Below are positions 1-7,741 of a stretch of 64,000 bases of DNA, in pieces. Each line of letters opens with the position of its first letter. The first letter of the stretch is position 1. The position numbers were made by a program, and so were the translations under genes. The notes under the pieces were generated by a model. It ran no database searches. It was given only the letters and a program-made list of their open reading frames with translations, and had not been told where the DNA came from. Origin of the DNA: Fusobacterium mortiferum ATCC 9817 (GTDB lineage Bacteria > Fusobacteriota > Fusobacteriia > Fusobacteriales > Fusobacteriaceae); contig NZ_GL987988.1 in the NCBI RefSeq assembly GCF_000158195.2, forward strand, positions 143,371 to 207,370, read 5' to 3'.

Positions 1-190
1 AAATTTTAAATTTATGAGCGCTACCGCACAGAGGGCATTGATAAACAATGAAAGCTTTATCAATTGAACAAGCAAGAAATTTTTGAATAGTCTCTTCAAT
101 GTAAAGAAAATGATTATAGTAAAAATATTTTTTGACATGAGTTAAAAGATTTGATATATTAATATCAGAGAATATGTGTTTTAAAAGCAT
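1..190 (-). CDS. IS transposase, N-terminal zinc-binding part (cut by window edge)
   Basis: The gene starts at an ATG (complement of 188-190) preceded by GGAGA at 196-200 and runs off the left edge, so 63 codons are visible. A CPLCG motif near residue 52 looks like the first half of a zinc-binding site. The segment resembles the zinc-binding head of IS91/IS1595-like transposases that I associate with Fusobacterium. A TATAAT is present on the minus strand (complement of 227-232) with a TTTACT 16 bases upstream, inside the hairpin at 244-278. Whether the element is intact cannot be told from this window. Confidence 0.65.
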   Translation of the reverse strand, partial: MLLKHIFSDINISNLLTHVKKYFYYNHFLYIEETIQKFLACSIDKAFIVYQCPLCGSAHKFKI

Positions 191-243
191 GTATATCTCC
201 TTTTGTATATTTTGTTTGGCGACTATATTATACAAAAAAAGAG

Positions 244-284
244 AGCTGAGTAAAGCATTTTTTTAATGCTACTCAGCTTTTTTT
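244..284 (+). terminator. Hairpin with T-run between IS gene and regulator
   Basis: AGCTGAGTA and TACTCAGCT arms, plus AGCAT/ATGCT, form a stem with a small bulge, followed by a T-run at 278-284. It is also preceded by an A-run at 233-240, so it could stop transcription in both directions. It lies where the minus-strand promoter of the IS gene would be, and may protect that gene from read-in. Confidence 0.55.
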
Positions 285-341
285 ATTTTAAAAAAAATGT
301 TATAATAGAAAAAATATTTAAAAAATTTTAGAGGGATAGGT

Positions 342-1625
342 ATGAGGATAGCAATAGTAGGAGCTGCAGATTCGGTAGATAAAATATACAATATATTAGA
401 AAAAAAATATATAGATATAGAATTTGTATTAAAAAAAGAGGATAAAATAGAAAAAATCCATGAAGTACTGGAAGAGATAAAAGATGAAGTTGATGGAATA
501 TATTTAACAGGAATAGGAGTGTATTACTCACTAGTTAATAATAGTAAATTTGATTTAGAAAAACCAGTAGTATATACAAGGCGTGGAAGTATAGGTTTAA
601 TAAAAAGCTTTTGGGAATTAAAAGAAGAAAAAAATAATATATTAAATCTAAAATTAGGAATAGATGTAGTGGAAGAAGAAATTCTATTAAATGTTCTAAA
701 AGAGTTTGATATAAAGTTAGAAAAAATTTTTTATCAAAAATATGAAATGTTAAAAAAAGAGGAAGAATACCTAGAGGAATATTTAAAAGCTTATAAAAAT
801 GGAGAGATAAATTGTGTGTTTACAGCTTTTGGATATATTTATAATGTATTAAAAGAAAAGAAAATACCAGTGTATAGAATCCAAGCAACTAATATAGAGA
901 TTGAAAATGAATTTAAGGCTTTATTAAATAGAATAGAATTAGTAAATAATAGAAAAGGAAAAATAGGAATAGAAATAATAAAATTAGAATCTTTAAATAT
1001 GAATTTAGATAATAATTTAGAAAATAAAATGAAAATAGAGAAAAAATTATTAGAATATGCTAAAGAATTAGAAGGAAATATTCAAACTTCTGATAAAAAA
1101 GAATATATTATTATATCAAATATAGAGGTATTGAAAAATACCGAGAATTTAAAAAGGATTTTTAGCTTACAAAATGAACTTGAATTATTAGAGGAAAAGA
1201 TAGTAGTTGGAATAGGTGAAGGGAATACAATATTTCAAGCTGAAAAAAATGCTAGAATTTCATTAAAATTAAGTTTAAATAAAAATGGAAAAATATTTTA
1301 CTCAAATGGAGAAAAGATAAAAGGACCATTATATAGCTCAAAAGAGTTAGAGTATAAAAAAGTATCAAGTAAAAGAATGAAAAAGATAGCTGATGAGATT
1401 GGAATAAATTCAAGCTATTTAGAAAAAATAAAAGGGATAATGTGTAAAAAGAAAAAAGATGAATTTACAAGCTCTGAAATAGCAGAAATTTTAAATATTA
1501 CCCAACGAAGTACAAATAGAATTTTAAAAAAAATAATAGAGAAAGATTATGCTGAAAGCGTACAAGTAGAAAATTCAGTAGGGGTAGGGAGACCAAAAAG
1601 AATTATAAAATTTAAAATAAATTAG
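342..1625 (+). CDS. Putative sensor-type transcriptional regulator of the downstream DUF5058/peptidase operon
   Basis: This 427-residue soluble protein has three visible parts. Residues 1 to about 190 begin with a Rossmann-like strand (MRIAIVGAAD) and look like an effector-binding alpha/beta domain. Residues about 253-330 contain a GIGEGNTIFQAEKNAR stretch, which recalls the cyclase/GGDEF-like fold used as a sensor in some regulators. Residues 373-427 form a winged helix (SSEIAEILNITQRSTNRIL) with a basic tail (GRPKR). GAGGGATAGGT precedes the ATG. The gene is followed by its own terminator, and a fresh promoter then drives the membrane protein/peptidase genes, which suggests local control. 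No close named family was recognised; the domain readings are by eye. Confidence 0.6.
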   Translation: MRIAIVGAADSVDKIYNILEKKYIDIEFVLKKEDKIEKIHEVLEEIKDEVDGIYLTGIGVYYSLVNNSKFDLEKPVVYTRRGSIGLIKSFWELKEEKNNILNLKLGIDVVEEEILLNVLKEFDIKLEKIFYQKYEMLKKEEEYLEEYLKAYKNGEINCVFTAFGYIYNVLKEKKIPVYRIQATNIEIENEFKALLNRIELVNNRKGKIGIEIIKLESLNMNLDNNLENKMKIEKKLLEYAKELEGNIQTSDKKEYIIISNIEVLKNTENLKRIFSLQNELELLEEKIVVGIGEGNTIFQAEKNARISLKLSLNKNGKIFYSNGEKIKGPLYSSKELEYKKVSSKRMKKIADEIGINSSYLEKIKGIMCKKKKDEFTSSEIAEILNITQRSTNRILKKIIEKDYAESVQVENSVGVGRPKRIIKFKIN

Positions 1626-1628
1626 GAA

Positions 1629-1667
1629 TAAAGGACAATTTTATAAAAAATTGTCCTTTATTTTTTA
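1629..1667 (+). terminator. Rho-independent terminator of the regulator
   Basis: AAAGGACAATTTT pairs with AAAATTGTCCTTT around a short loop and is followed by a T-rich tract (TATTTTTT). It lies directly after the regulator stop codon. Confidence 0.85.
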
Positions 1668-1729
1668 AAGTACACCTTTTTGATACTGTTTTATTTTTAA
1701 AAAAAAAGTAGAAAAATAGAATAAAAATA

Positions 1730-1758
1730 TTGACTTTTTATAAAAAAACTGATATATA
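1730..1758 (+). promoter_or_regulatory. Promoter of the DUF5058/peptidase operon
   Basis: TTGACT at 1730-1735 and TATATA at 1753-1758 are separated by 17 bases, and the predicted start lies near 1765. This fits a housekeeping-sigma promoter for the four-gene operon starting at 1812. Confidence 0.6.
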
Positions 1759-1776
1759 TATATTTATATAATAAAG

Positions 1777-1790
1777 GTCCTAATAAGGAC
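1777..1790. promoter_or_regulatory. Short dyad in the leader (possible operator)
   Basis: GTCCTAATAAGGAC is an inverted repeat of 5+5 bases about 12 bases downstream of the predicted transcription start and just before the ribosome binding site. It is a candidate site for the regulator at 342-1625. The arms are short, so chance is possible. Confidence 0.35.
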
Positions 1791-1811
1791 AAAAAATTAA
1801 GGAGGAAAGTT

Positions 1812-2519
1812 ATGGAAAGTTTAGGACACATGGAGTATGCAAATCATCCAATAATGTGGATAGCTGCTCTAATTGGAATTTCAGTAGTTTTAATTCAATC
1901 AGCTTTAATAATAATGAAATCATTGAAAGCTGCAAAAGAAATGGGAATGGATGATGAAAGAGTAAAAAAAGGAATAAGAACAAGTGCTATATCTAGTATA
2001 GGACCAGCTTTAGGAGTAGTAGGAAGTTTGTTGGCGTTATTAGTAACAATGGGTTCTCCAGTTTCAGCTTTTAGATTAAGTGTTATAGGAGGATCAAACT
2101 TTGAAGCTATGGCTGCTAACTTTGGAGCACAAGCTTTAGGTTCAGAATTATCAACAAATATGACACCAGTTGTTTTTACAAATGCTTTATGGACAATGGC
2201 ATTAGGTTCATTAGGATGGATAATTTTTGTTTTTCTATTTGCTCATAAGATGGATAAAGTAAATGGATTATTAACTAATGGAAGAAAAGCTTTATTACCT
2301 GCTGTGGGATTAGGAGCTATGCTAGGGTCTTTTGCTTATTTTAATATAGGAAATTATTTAAAAGTAACTACAAATCCGGAAGTAACAGTTTCTGCAATAT
2401 CAGGATTGGTAATAATGATTGTATGTCTTAAAATTGGAGAAAAAATTTCTTGGATAAAGGAATGGGCTTTAACAATAGCAATGTTTGGTGGGGCTATTAT
2501 AGCTACTTTAACAATTTAG
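1812..2519 (+). CDS. DUF5058 family membrane protein (putative transporter subunit)
   Basis: This 235-residue, strongly hydrophobic protein has about six membrane segments. The first is near residues 15-36, followed by a cytosolic basic loop (KSLKAAKEMGMDDERVKKG). GGAGG precedes the ATG. I recognise it as DUF5058, a family I associate with amidohydrolase and peptidase genes. It sits 16 bases before a second membrane protein of the same size, which in turn precedes two M20 hydrolases. The inferred job is uptake of the substrate those enzymes cleave, as half of a two-subunit permease. No transport substrate can be read from the sequence. Confidence 0.75.
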   Translation: MESLGHMEYANHPIMWIAALIGISVVLIQSALIIMKSLKAAKEMGMDDERVKKGIRTSAISSIGPALGVVGSLLALLVTMGSPVSAFRLSVIGGSNFEAMAANFGAQALGSELSTNMTPVVFTNALWTMALGSLGWIIFVFLFAHKMDKVNGLLTNGRKALLPAVGLGAMLGSFAYFNIGNYLKVTTNPEVTVSAISGLVIMIVCLKIGEKISWIKEWALTIAMFGGAIIATLTI

Positions 2520-2535
2520 GAAAGGTGATAATAAA

Positions 2536-3192
2536 ATGAGTTTTGATAAGTATATAGATGAAGTAACAAAAATAGGAAGAGTAACTATGATATTAGGTGT
2601 ACTAGTAAGTATACTACCACCAATTATCATGACATTTGTATTTGGTTTTAATCCAGGATTAGGACCTATTATAGCAGGAGCAATATCTCAAATTTCTGTT
2701 TCAGGAGCATTTTATTTTAGTGAACCAATAAGTTATTATCCAATTGTTGGAAGAGCAGGGTTATATATGGGATTCTTATCTGGAAATCTTGTAAATATGA
2801 GAATACCTGCAGCTATTTCAGCTGTTGAGAGTTCTGGTTATGAAACAGGAACAGATGAAGGAAATATAATGGGAACAATAGGAATAGGAGTATCAATTTG
2901 GGTAGGAATCTTTTTCTTAATGTTAGCAGTTTTAGCGGGGCAAACTTTATTATCAAGATTACCACAATCATTTATGACAGTTTTAAGTTTAATAATTCCA
3001 GCTTTATTTGGAGGAGTATTTGCTCAATTTGCTATTAAATCTCCAAAAACAGGTATTTTTGCTTTAGTAGTATCATTTATTATGACAAAAGTTGTAGCAT
3101 TGATTCCTGGAAATCCATCTTTTATTGTAACATTAGTATCAGTTTTTTCAACAATTGCATTTGCAAAAAAAGTTATGGATAAACAAAAGTAA
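2536..3192 (+). CDS. Small multi-pass membrane protein, partner of the DUF5058 protein
   Basis: The 218-residue protein has about five to six hydrophobic segments, starting near residue 17 (VTMILGVLVSILPPIIMTFV). It has a Gly/Pro-rich stretch (GFNPGLGPIIAGAISQIS) and a polar middle loop with SSGYETGTDEG. An AGGTGATAATAAA leader precedes the ATG. It is packed tightly between the DUF5058 gene and the first peptidase. Size, topology and position suggest it forms a heteromeric permease with its neighbour. This is inference; I do not recognise a named family. Confidence 0.65.
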   Translation: MSFDKYIDEVTKIGRVTMILGVLVSILPPIIMTFVFGFNPGLGPIIAGAISQISVSGAFYFSEPISYYPIVGRAGLYMGFLSGNLVNMRIPAAISAVESSGYETGTDEGNIMGTIGIGVSIWVGIFFLMLAVLAGQTLLSRLPQSFMTVLSLIIPALFGGVFAQFAIKSPKTGIFALVVSFIMTKVVALIPGNPSFIVTLVSVFSTIAFAKKVMDKQK

Positions 3193-3208
3193 ATAAGGAA
3201 GTGTTAGA

Positions 3209-4327
3209 ATGCAAAAAGAAAGAATGGTTGAGAACCTAATAGAAATGATAAAAATCTATTCCCCTTCTAAAAAAGAGGGAGAATTTGCTAAATATTTAGT
3301 TAAAGAATTAGAAAAATTAGGTGCGAAGTTATACTTAGATGAAGGTTTTAAGAAATATAATGGAAATTCGCCTACTATAATAGCTAAAATAAAGGGAAAT
3401 TTAGAAGGAGAAGGAGTAACATTAGCTGCTCATTTAGATGTAGTAGAACCTTGTGAAAATATAACTCCAATATTAGAAAATGGTATTTTAAGAACAGATG
3501 GTACAACAACTTTAGGTGGAGACGATAAAGCAGGAATAGCAAGTATTATTGAGACTATCAAAGTTTTAAAAGAGGAGAATAGATCTCATAAAGATATTTT
3601 TATAGTTTTAACTCCTTGTGAAGAACAAGGTATGTTAGGAGCAAAAAATATTTCTTGGAATTTAATACCTAAAGATATGATACCAGCTAAAAATATGATA
3701 GTTGTAGATAATGCTGGAAGAGCAGGACTTATAGCTCATACAGCACCAAGTAAATATGATGTAGTAATTAAATTCAAAGGAAAAAAAGCACATGCTGGAA
3801 TAGAACCAGAGAAAGGGATAAATGCTATTAATTTAGCAGCTTTAGCTATTTCAAAAATGAAAATGGGAAGAATAGATGAATTAACAACTTCAAATATAGG
3901 AGTAATAAATTCAAATTTTCCAACTAATGTAGTAGCAGATGAATGTATAGTAAAAGCTGAAGTAAGAAGTCATTCTGAAGAAAAAATACTAGAAGTAATA
4001 GAAGAATATAAAGATTGTTGTGATGAAGCAGTAAATATAATGCAAGGAGAATACGAAATCTGTTATGAATGTGATTATCCTACATTAAAACCAAAAGATA
4101 ATTTAAAATTTGCAAAAGAGTTTTCAGAAATATATGAAGGGTTAGGAGTAAAATCAGAATTGAAAGTTATAGGTGGAGGTTCTGATAGTAATATATTTGC
4201 TAAGAATGGGTATAACTCAATAATTATTGGAGTTGGGATGTATGACGTCCATACTGTTAATGAAACTTTAGAATTAGAAGAGTTATATAAAACAACAAAA
4301 GCTCTTATTAATTATATCTCAAAATAG
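3209..4327 (+). CDS. M20 family metallopeptidase (peptidase T-like)
   Basis: The 372-residue cytosolic enzyme carries the two-zinc M20 pattern. AAHLDVVEP near residues 73-81 gives the first His and its Asp. GGDDKAG near 103-109 gives the bridging Asp. TPCEEQG near 135 gives the Glu pair, and a late His lies in DVHTVNE near 346-352. Length and spacing match the PepT/PepT-like branch that trims di- or tripeptides. No signal peptide is present. It is third in the operon, 16 bases after the membrane genes, so it likely acts on imported peptides. The exact substrate is not determined. Confidence 0.85.
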   Translation: MQKERMVENLIEMIKIYSPSKKEGEFAKYLVKELEKLGAKLYLDEGFKKYNGNSPTIIAKIKGNLEGEGVTLAAHLDVVEPCENITPILENGILRTDGTTTLGGDDKAGIASIIETIKVLKEENRSHKDIFIVLTPCEEQGMLGAKNISWNLIPKDMIPAKNMIVVDNAGRAGLIAHTAPSKYDVVIKFKGKKAHAGIEPEKGINAINLAALAISKMKMGRIDELTTSNIGVINSNFPTNVVADECIVKAEVRSHSEEKILEVIEEYKDCCDEAVNIMQGEYEICYECDYPTLKPKDNLKFAKEFSEIYEGLGVKSELKVIGGGSDSNIFAKNGYNSIIIGVGMYDVHTVNETLELEELYKTTKALINYISK

Positions 4328-4344
4328 AAGAATAGGAGAAAAAA

Positions 4345-5664
4345 ATGACAAGAGAAGAATTAAAAGAGAGAGTAATAAAAGCAATAGAAGAAAATAAAGA
4401 TAGTATTATAGAAGTAGGAAGAAAAATTTATCATAATCCAGAATTTGGATACAAAGAGTTTGAAACTACTAAAACAGTAAGAGAATTTTTTAAAAATGAA
4501 TTAGGATTAGAAACTGAAGATAAAATAGCATATACAGGATGTAGAGCTAGAGTAAATGAGGAAAAGGAAGGACCAAAAGTAGCAGTTTTAGGTGAGTTAG
4601 ATGGAATATCTTGTAAAGATCATTGTGATGCTAATTCAATAGGAGCTTCTCATACTTGTGGACATAATGTACAGATAGCTGGAATGTTAGGTGCTGCAGT
4701 AGGATTAATAAAATCAGGAGTATATAAAGAATTAGATGGAAAGATAGATTTTATAGCAACACCAGCTGAAGAATTTGTAGAATTAGCTTATAGAAACCAA
4801 TTAAGAAAAGATGGATATATAAAATATTTTGGTGGGAAGCAAGAACTTATAAGAAAAGGTGCTTTTGATGATGTTGATATGGCTATGATGTTTCATGTAT
4901 TAGATACAGGAGATAAAAAAGTATTAACAGCTCCAGAAAGTAACGGATTTATAGGAAAAGAAGTTAAATTTATAGGAAAGGAAGCTCATGCAGGTTCGGC
5001 TCCATATGAGGGGATAAATGCCTTAAATGCAGCTATGTTGGCAATAAATAATGTACATGCTCAAAGAGAAACATTTAAAGAAGCAGATAGAGTAAGATTT
5101 CATCCAATTATTACAAAAGGTGGAGATATAGTAAATGTTGTTCCAGCAGATGTAAGAATGGAATCTTATGTAAGAGCAAGAACAATAGAGAGTATGATAG
5201 ATGCAAATATGAAAGTAAATAGAGCACTTATGGCAGGAGCTATGGCAGTAGGGGCAGAGATTGAGATAACAGAGATACCAGGATATTTACCAATTTTAAA
5301 ACATGATAGCATGGAGAAAGTTTTAAGAGGAAATTTAGAGTATATGGGACTTACTTCGGAAGATATTATAGAAGGTGGAGATTTTACAGGTTCATTTGAT
5401 TTTGGAGATGTATCTCATATTATGCCCACTTTACATCCAATGTTTGGAGGAGTAAAAGGAGCTCTTCATACAAGAGAATATCAAATAGTAGATGAAGAAT
5501 ATGCTTATTTAGCTCCAGCAAAAGCTATGGCTTTAACAGTAGTAGATTTATTATTTGATAATGCTGAAAAAGGAAAAGAAATCTTGAAAAACTTTATTCC
5601 TATAATGACAAAAGAAGAGTACTTAAAATTTATGGACTCAAATGACAAAGTAATAAAAGCTTAA
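4345..5664 (+). CDS. M20D-type amidohydrolase / aminoacyl hydrolase
   Basis: The protein is 439 residues. HNPEFGYKE near residues 30-38 and GASHTCGHN near 100-108 are signatures of the M20D amidohydrolases (AbgB, hippurate hydrolase and IAA-amino-acid hydrolase types). PAEEF near 140 supplies acidic zinc ligands, and a KEAHAGSAP segment begins the lid domain. These enzymes remove acyl or aryl groups from amino acids or cleave unusual dipeptides. It closes the operon 17 bases after the PepT-like gene, and a terminator follows. Two different M20 hydrolases together suggest stepwise breakdown of one imported class of compound. Confidence 0.85.
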   Translation: MTREELKERVIKAIEENKDSIIEVGRKIYHNPEFGYKEFETTKTVREFFKNELGLETEDKIAYTGCRARVNEEKEGPKVAVLGELDGISCKDHCDANSIGASHTCGHNVQIAGMLGAAVGLIKSGVYKELDGKIDFIATPAEEFVELAYRNQLRKDGYIKYFGGKQELIRKGAFDDVDMAMMFHVLDTGDKKVLTAPESNGFIGKEVKFIGKEAHAGSAPYEGINALNAAMLAINNVHAQRETFKEADRVRFHPIITKGGDIVNVVPADVRMESYVRARTIESMIDANMKVNRALMAGAMAVGAEIEITEIPGYLPILKHDSMEKVLRGNLEYMGLTSEDIIEGGDFTGSFDFGDVSHIMPTLHPMFGGVKGALHTREYQIVDEEYAYLAPAKAMALTVVDLLFDNAEKGKEILKNFIPIMTKEEYLKFMDSNDKVIKA

Positions 5665-5683
5665 GTATAGGAAGTTATTTTGA

Positions 5684-5716
5684 AGACTATGAGTATTATA
5701 TTATTCATAGTCTTTT
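5684..5716 (+). terminator. Terminator of the peptidase operon
   Basis: GAAGACTATGA pairs with TCATAGTCTTT around an AT-rich loop, followed by a TTTTTATATTT tract. Confidence 0.75.
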
Positions 5717-5723
5717 TATATTT

Positions 5724-5767
5724 CAGTAACATATGTTACTGATTTTTTTTATATTATATAGTATAAT
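5724..5767 (+). promoter_or_regulatory. Promoter with overlapping 18-bp palindrome for the DUF1858/ABC/GTPase cluster
   Basis: CAGTAACATATGTTACTG at 5724-5741 is a perfect 18-base palindrome. Its right end overlaps a -35-like CTGATT (5739-5744), which sits 17 bases before TATAAT at 5762-5767. That geometry is typical of a repressor operator. Because T8 follows the palindrome, the same bases could also form a second terminator for the upstream operon. No known regulator was matched. Confidence 0.5.
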
Positions 5768-5802
5768 GTATATGAAAATAGGAAAGATTAATGGAGGAGA
5801 TT

Positions 5803-7020
5803 ATGAGATATATAGATGAGAGTATGACAATATTAGAGATATGTGAAAAATATCCAGAGAGTATAGAATTTTTAGAGTCAAAGGGATTTAAAAATTTAAG
5901 TAATGAAACTATGAAAAATATGTTAGGAAAGCTGAGCTTAAAAAATGCTTTACTTACTAAGAAAGTAAATGTTGAAACTTTTATAGAGATATTAAATGAG
6001 TATGTAACTCAAAATAGAGAGAGTACAGATATTACTATGAAAAAAAATAATATAGTAGATGAAGAGATAACAGTTATGGGACTTTTACCTTGCCCAATAA
6101 GAATACCATTATTAGAAGGATTTACAAAATTTTTAGAAGAAAATCCAGATATAAAGGTAAAATATGAGTTAAAAGCTGCATCAGCTGGACTTGATTGGTT
6201 AAAAGATGATGTAATAAAGGCTAATCATCCTGAGAAATTAGCAGATATATTTATATCAGCAGGATTTGACTTATTTTTTGAAGAAAGTCTTATGGGAAAA
6301 TTCAAAAAAGAACATATATTTAAAGATATAACAGGGATAGAAAAGTATAATAAGGATTTTCAAAATGATGAGATATCTCTAAAGGACCCAGATGGAGATT
6401 ACTCTATGTTAGGAGTAGTACCAGCTGTATTTTTAGTAAATAAGAATATGCTTGGAGATAGAGAGATGCCAAAATCTTGGGCAGACTTATTAAAACCAGA
6501 ATTTAGAAAATCTGTAAGTTTACCAATATCAGATTTTGATTTATTCAATTCTATCTTAATAAATATTAATAAAAACTATGGAGAAGAGGGAGTAGTAAAT
6601 TTAGGAAGAGCGTTGTTAGAAAATTTACATCCATCTCAAATGGTAAAATCAGATAAAATGAAGACTAATACCCCAACAGTTACTATTATGCCATATTTCT
6701 TTACAAAGATGATAAAAGCTGATGGACCAATGGTACCAGTATGGCCAAATGATGGTGCTGCAATTTCTCCAATATTTATGCTTACTAAAAAGGATAAAGC
6801 TGAAAAGATAAAAAAACTTGTAGATTATTTAGCAGGAGAAGAGGTAGGAACAGTATTTTCTCATCAAGGATTATTTCCTACTGTAAATCCAAATGTAGAT
6901 AATAGAATAGAAGGAAAGAAATTTATGTGGTGTGGTTGGGATTATATTCATAATAATAATATTGGTAAAATACTAGAGAAGACAAAAGAGATATTTTTTA
7001 GAGCAAGTGAGGAGGAATAA
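5803..7020 (+). CDS. Cytoplasmic solute-binding-like protein with DUF1858-like N-terminal domain
   Basis: The ATG at 5803 is preferred over the ATG at 5791 because GGAGG at 5793-5797 serves it with a normal gap. The first 70 or so residues (SMTILEICEKYPESIEF) resemble DUF1858, although the CxxC common in that family is absent. The remaining 330 residues look like a type 2 periplasmic-binding fold of the iron/molybdate/thiamine-binding kind (EITVMGLLPCPIRIPLLEGF, then PAVFLVNKNM and PKSWADLLKPEFR). There is no signal peptide or lipobox, so the protein should stay in the cytosol, which is odd for this fold. It heads a three-gene operon with a GTPase and an ABC ATPase. Ligand unknown. Confidence 0.6.
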   Translation: MRYIDESMTILEICEKYPESIEFLESKGFKNLSNETMKNMLGKLSLKNALLTKKVNVETFIEILNEYVTQNRESTDITMKKNNIVDEEITVMGLLPCPIRIPLLEGFTKFLEENPDIKVKYELKAASAGLDWLKDDVIKANHPEKLADIFISAGFDLFFEESLMGKFKKEHIFKDITGIEKYNKDFQNDEISLKDPDGDYSMLGVVPAVFLVNKNMLGDREMPKSWADLLKPEFRKSVSLPISDFDLFNSILININKNYGEEGVVNLGRALLENLHPSQMVKSDKMKTNTPTVTIMPYFFTKMIKADGPMVPVWPNDGAAISPIFMLTKKDKAEKIKKLVDYLAGEEVGTVFSHQGLFPTVNPNVDNRIEGKKFMWCGWDYIHNNNIGKILEKTKEIFFRASEEE

Positions 7021-7021
7021 G

Positions 7022-7741
7022 ATGAATTTAGTAACAATATCAGGACCACCATCATCTGGAAAAACTTCCTTGATAATAAAGACAATAGAGAGTTTTAAAC
7101 AAAGGGGAATTAAAGTAGGAGTAGTAAAATTTGATTGCTTATATACTGATGATGATAAATTATATGAAAAAATAGGAGTCCCAGTCAGAAAGGGATTATC
7201 AGGTTCTCTATGTCCAGACCATTATTTTGTAAGTAATATTGAAGAGGTAGTAAAATGGGGACTAGAAGAAAATTTAGATATACTTATTACGGAGAGTGCT
7301 GGGTTATGTAATAGGTGTTCTCCATATATTAAGGATATAAAAGCTGTATGTGTAATAGATAATCTAAGTGGTGTAAATACTCCTAAAAAAATAGGACCAA
7401 TGTTAAAGAGTGCTGATATAGTAGTAATAACAAAAGGGGATATAGTATCTCAAGCAGAGAGAGAGGTTTTTTCATCAAGAGTAATGTCTGTAAATCCTAA
7501 GGCTACTATTATGCATGTAAATGGACTTAATGGACAGGGGGCTTATGAGTTTGGAACTCTTATCTATGATGAAGATGATAGGTTGGAAAGTTTAAAAGGA
7601 AAAAGTTTAAGATTCTCTATGCCATCGGCTCTATGTTCTTACTGTTTAGGGGAGACTAGAATTGGGGAAGAGCATCAAATGGGAAATGTTAGAAAGATAG
7701 ATTTAAGCTCTTCTTGTAAAGGAGGAAGTTGTGGTAAGTAA
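7022..7741 (+). CDS. G3E-like (HypB/CobW-type) GTPase with cysteine motifs
   Basis: The ATG at 7022 follows GGAGGA at 7011-7016, one base after the previous stop codon. The 239-residue protein has a Walker A loop (GPPSSGKT, residues 7-14) and an ESAGLCNRC element in the position of the G3E Walker B/metal motif. VVITKGD fits a guanine-specificity motif of the N/TKxD type. Cysteines recur in a CSYC pair near the C-terminus and in the tail (SSSCKGGSCGK), suggesting a metal or Fe-S site. G3E GTPases deliver Ni, Co or Zn to enzymes. The partner here is not identifiable, but the neighbours suggest a metal or cofactor task. Confidence 0.65.
   Translation: MNLVTISGPPSSGKTSLIIKTIESFKQRGIKVGVVKFDCLYTDDDKLYEKIGVPVRKGLSGSLCPDHYFVSNIEEVVKWGLEENLDILITESAGLCNRCSPYIKDIKAVCVIDNLSGVNTPKKIGPMLKSADIVVITKGDIVSQAEREVFSSRVMSVNPKATIMHVNGLNGQGAYEFGTLIYDEDDRLESLKGKSLRFSMPSALCSYCLGETRIGEEHQMGNVRKIDLSSSCKGGSCGK

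Noticed and set aside
5791-5802. ATG 5791 as start of the binding-protein homologue
   Set aside because: The GGAGG that serves ATG 5803 lies directly after it and nothing suitable lies before it.
7007-7021. Earlier start for the GTPase giving MRRNK
   Set aside because: The start would overlap the ribosome binding site GGAGGA; ATG 7022 is correctly spaced.
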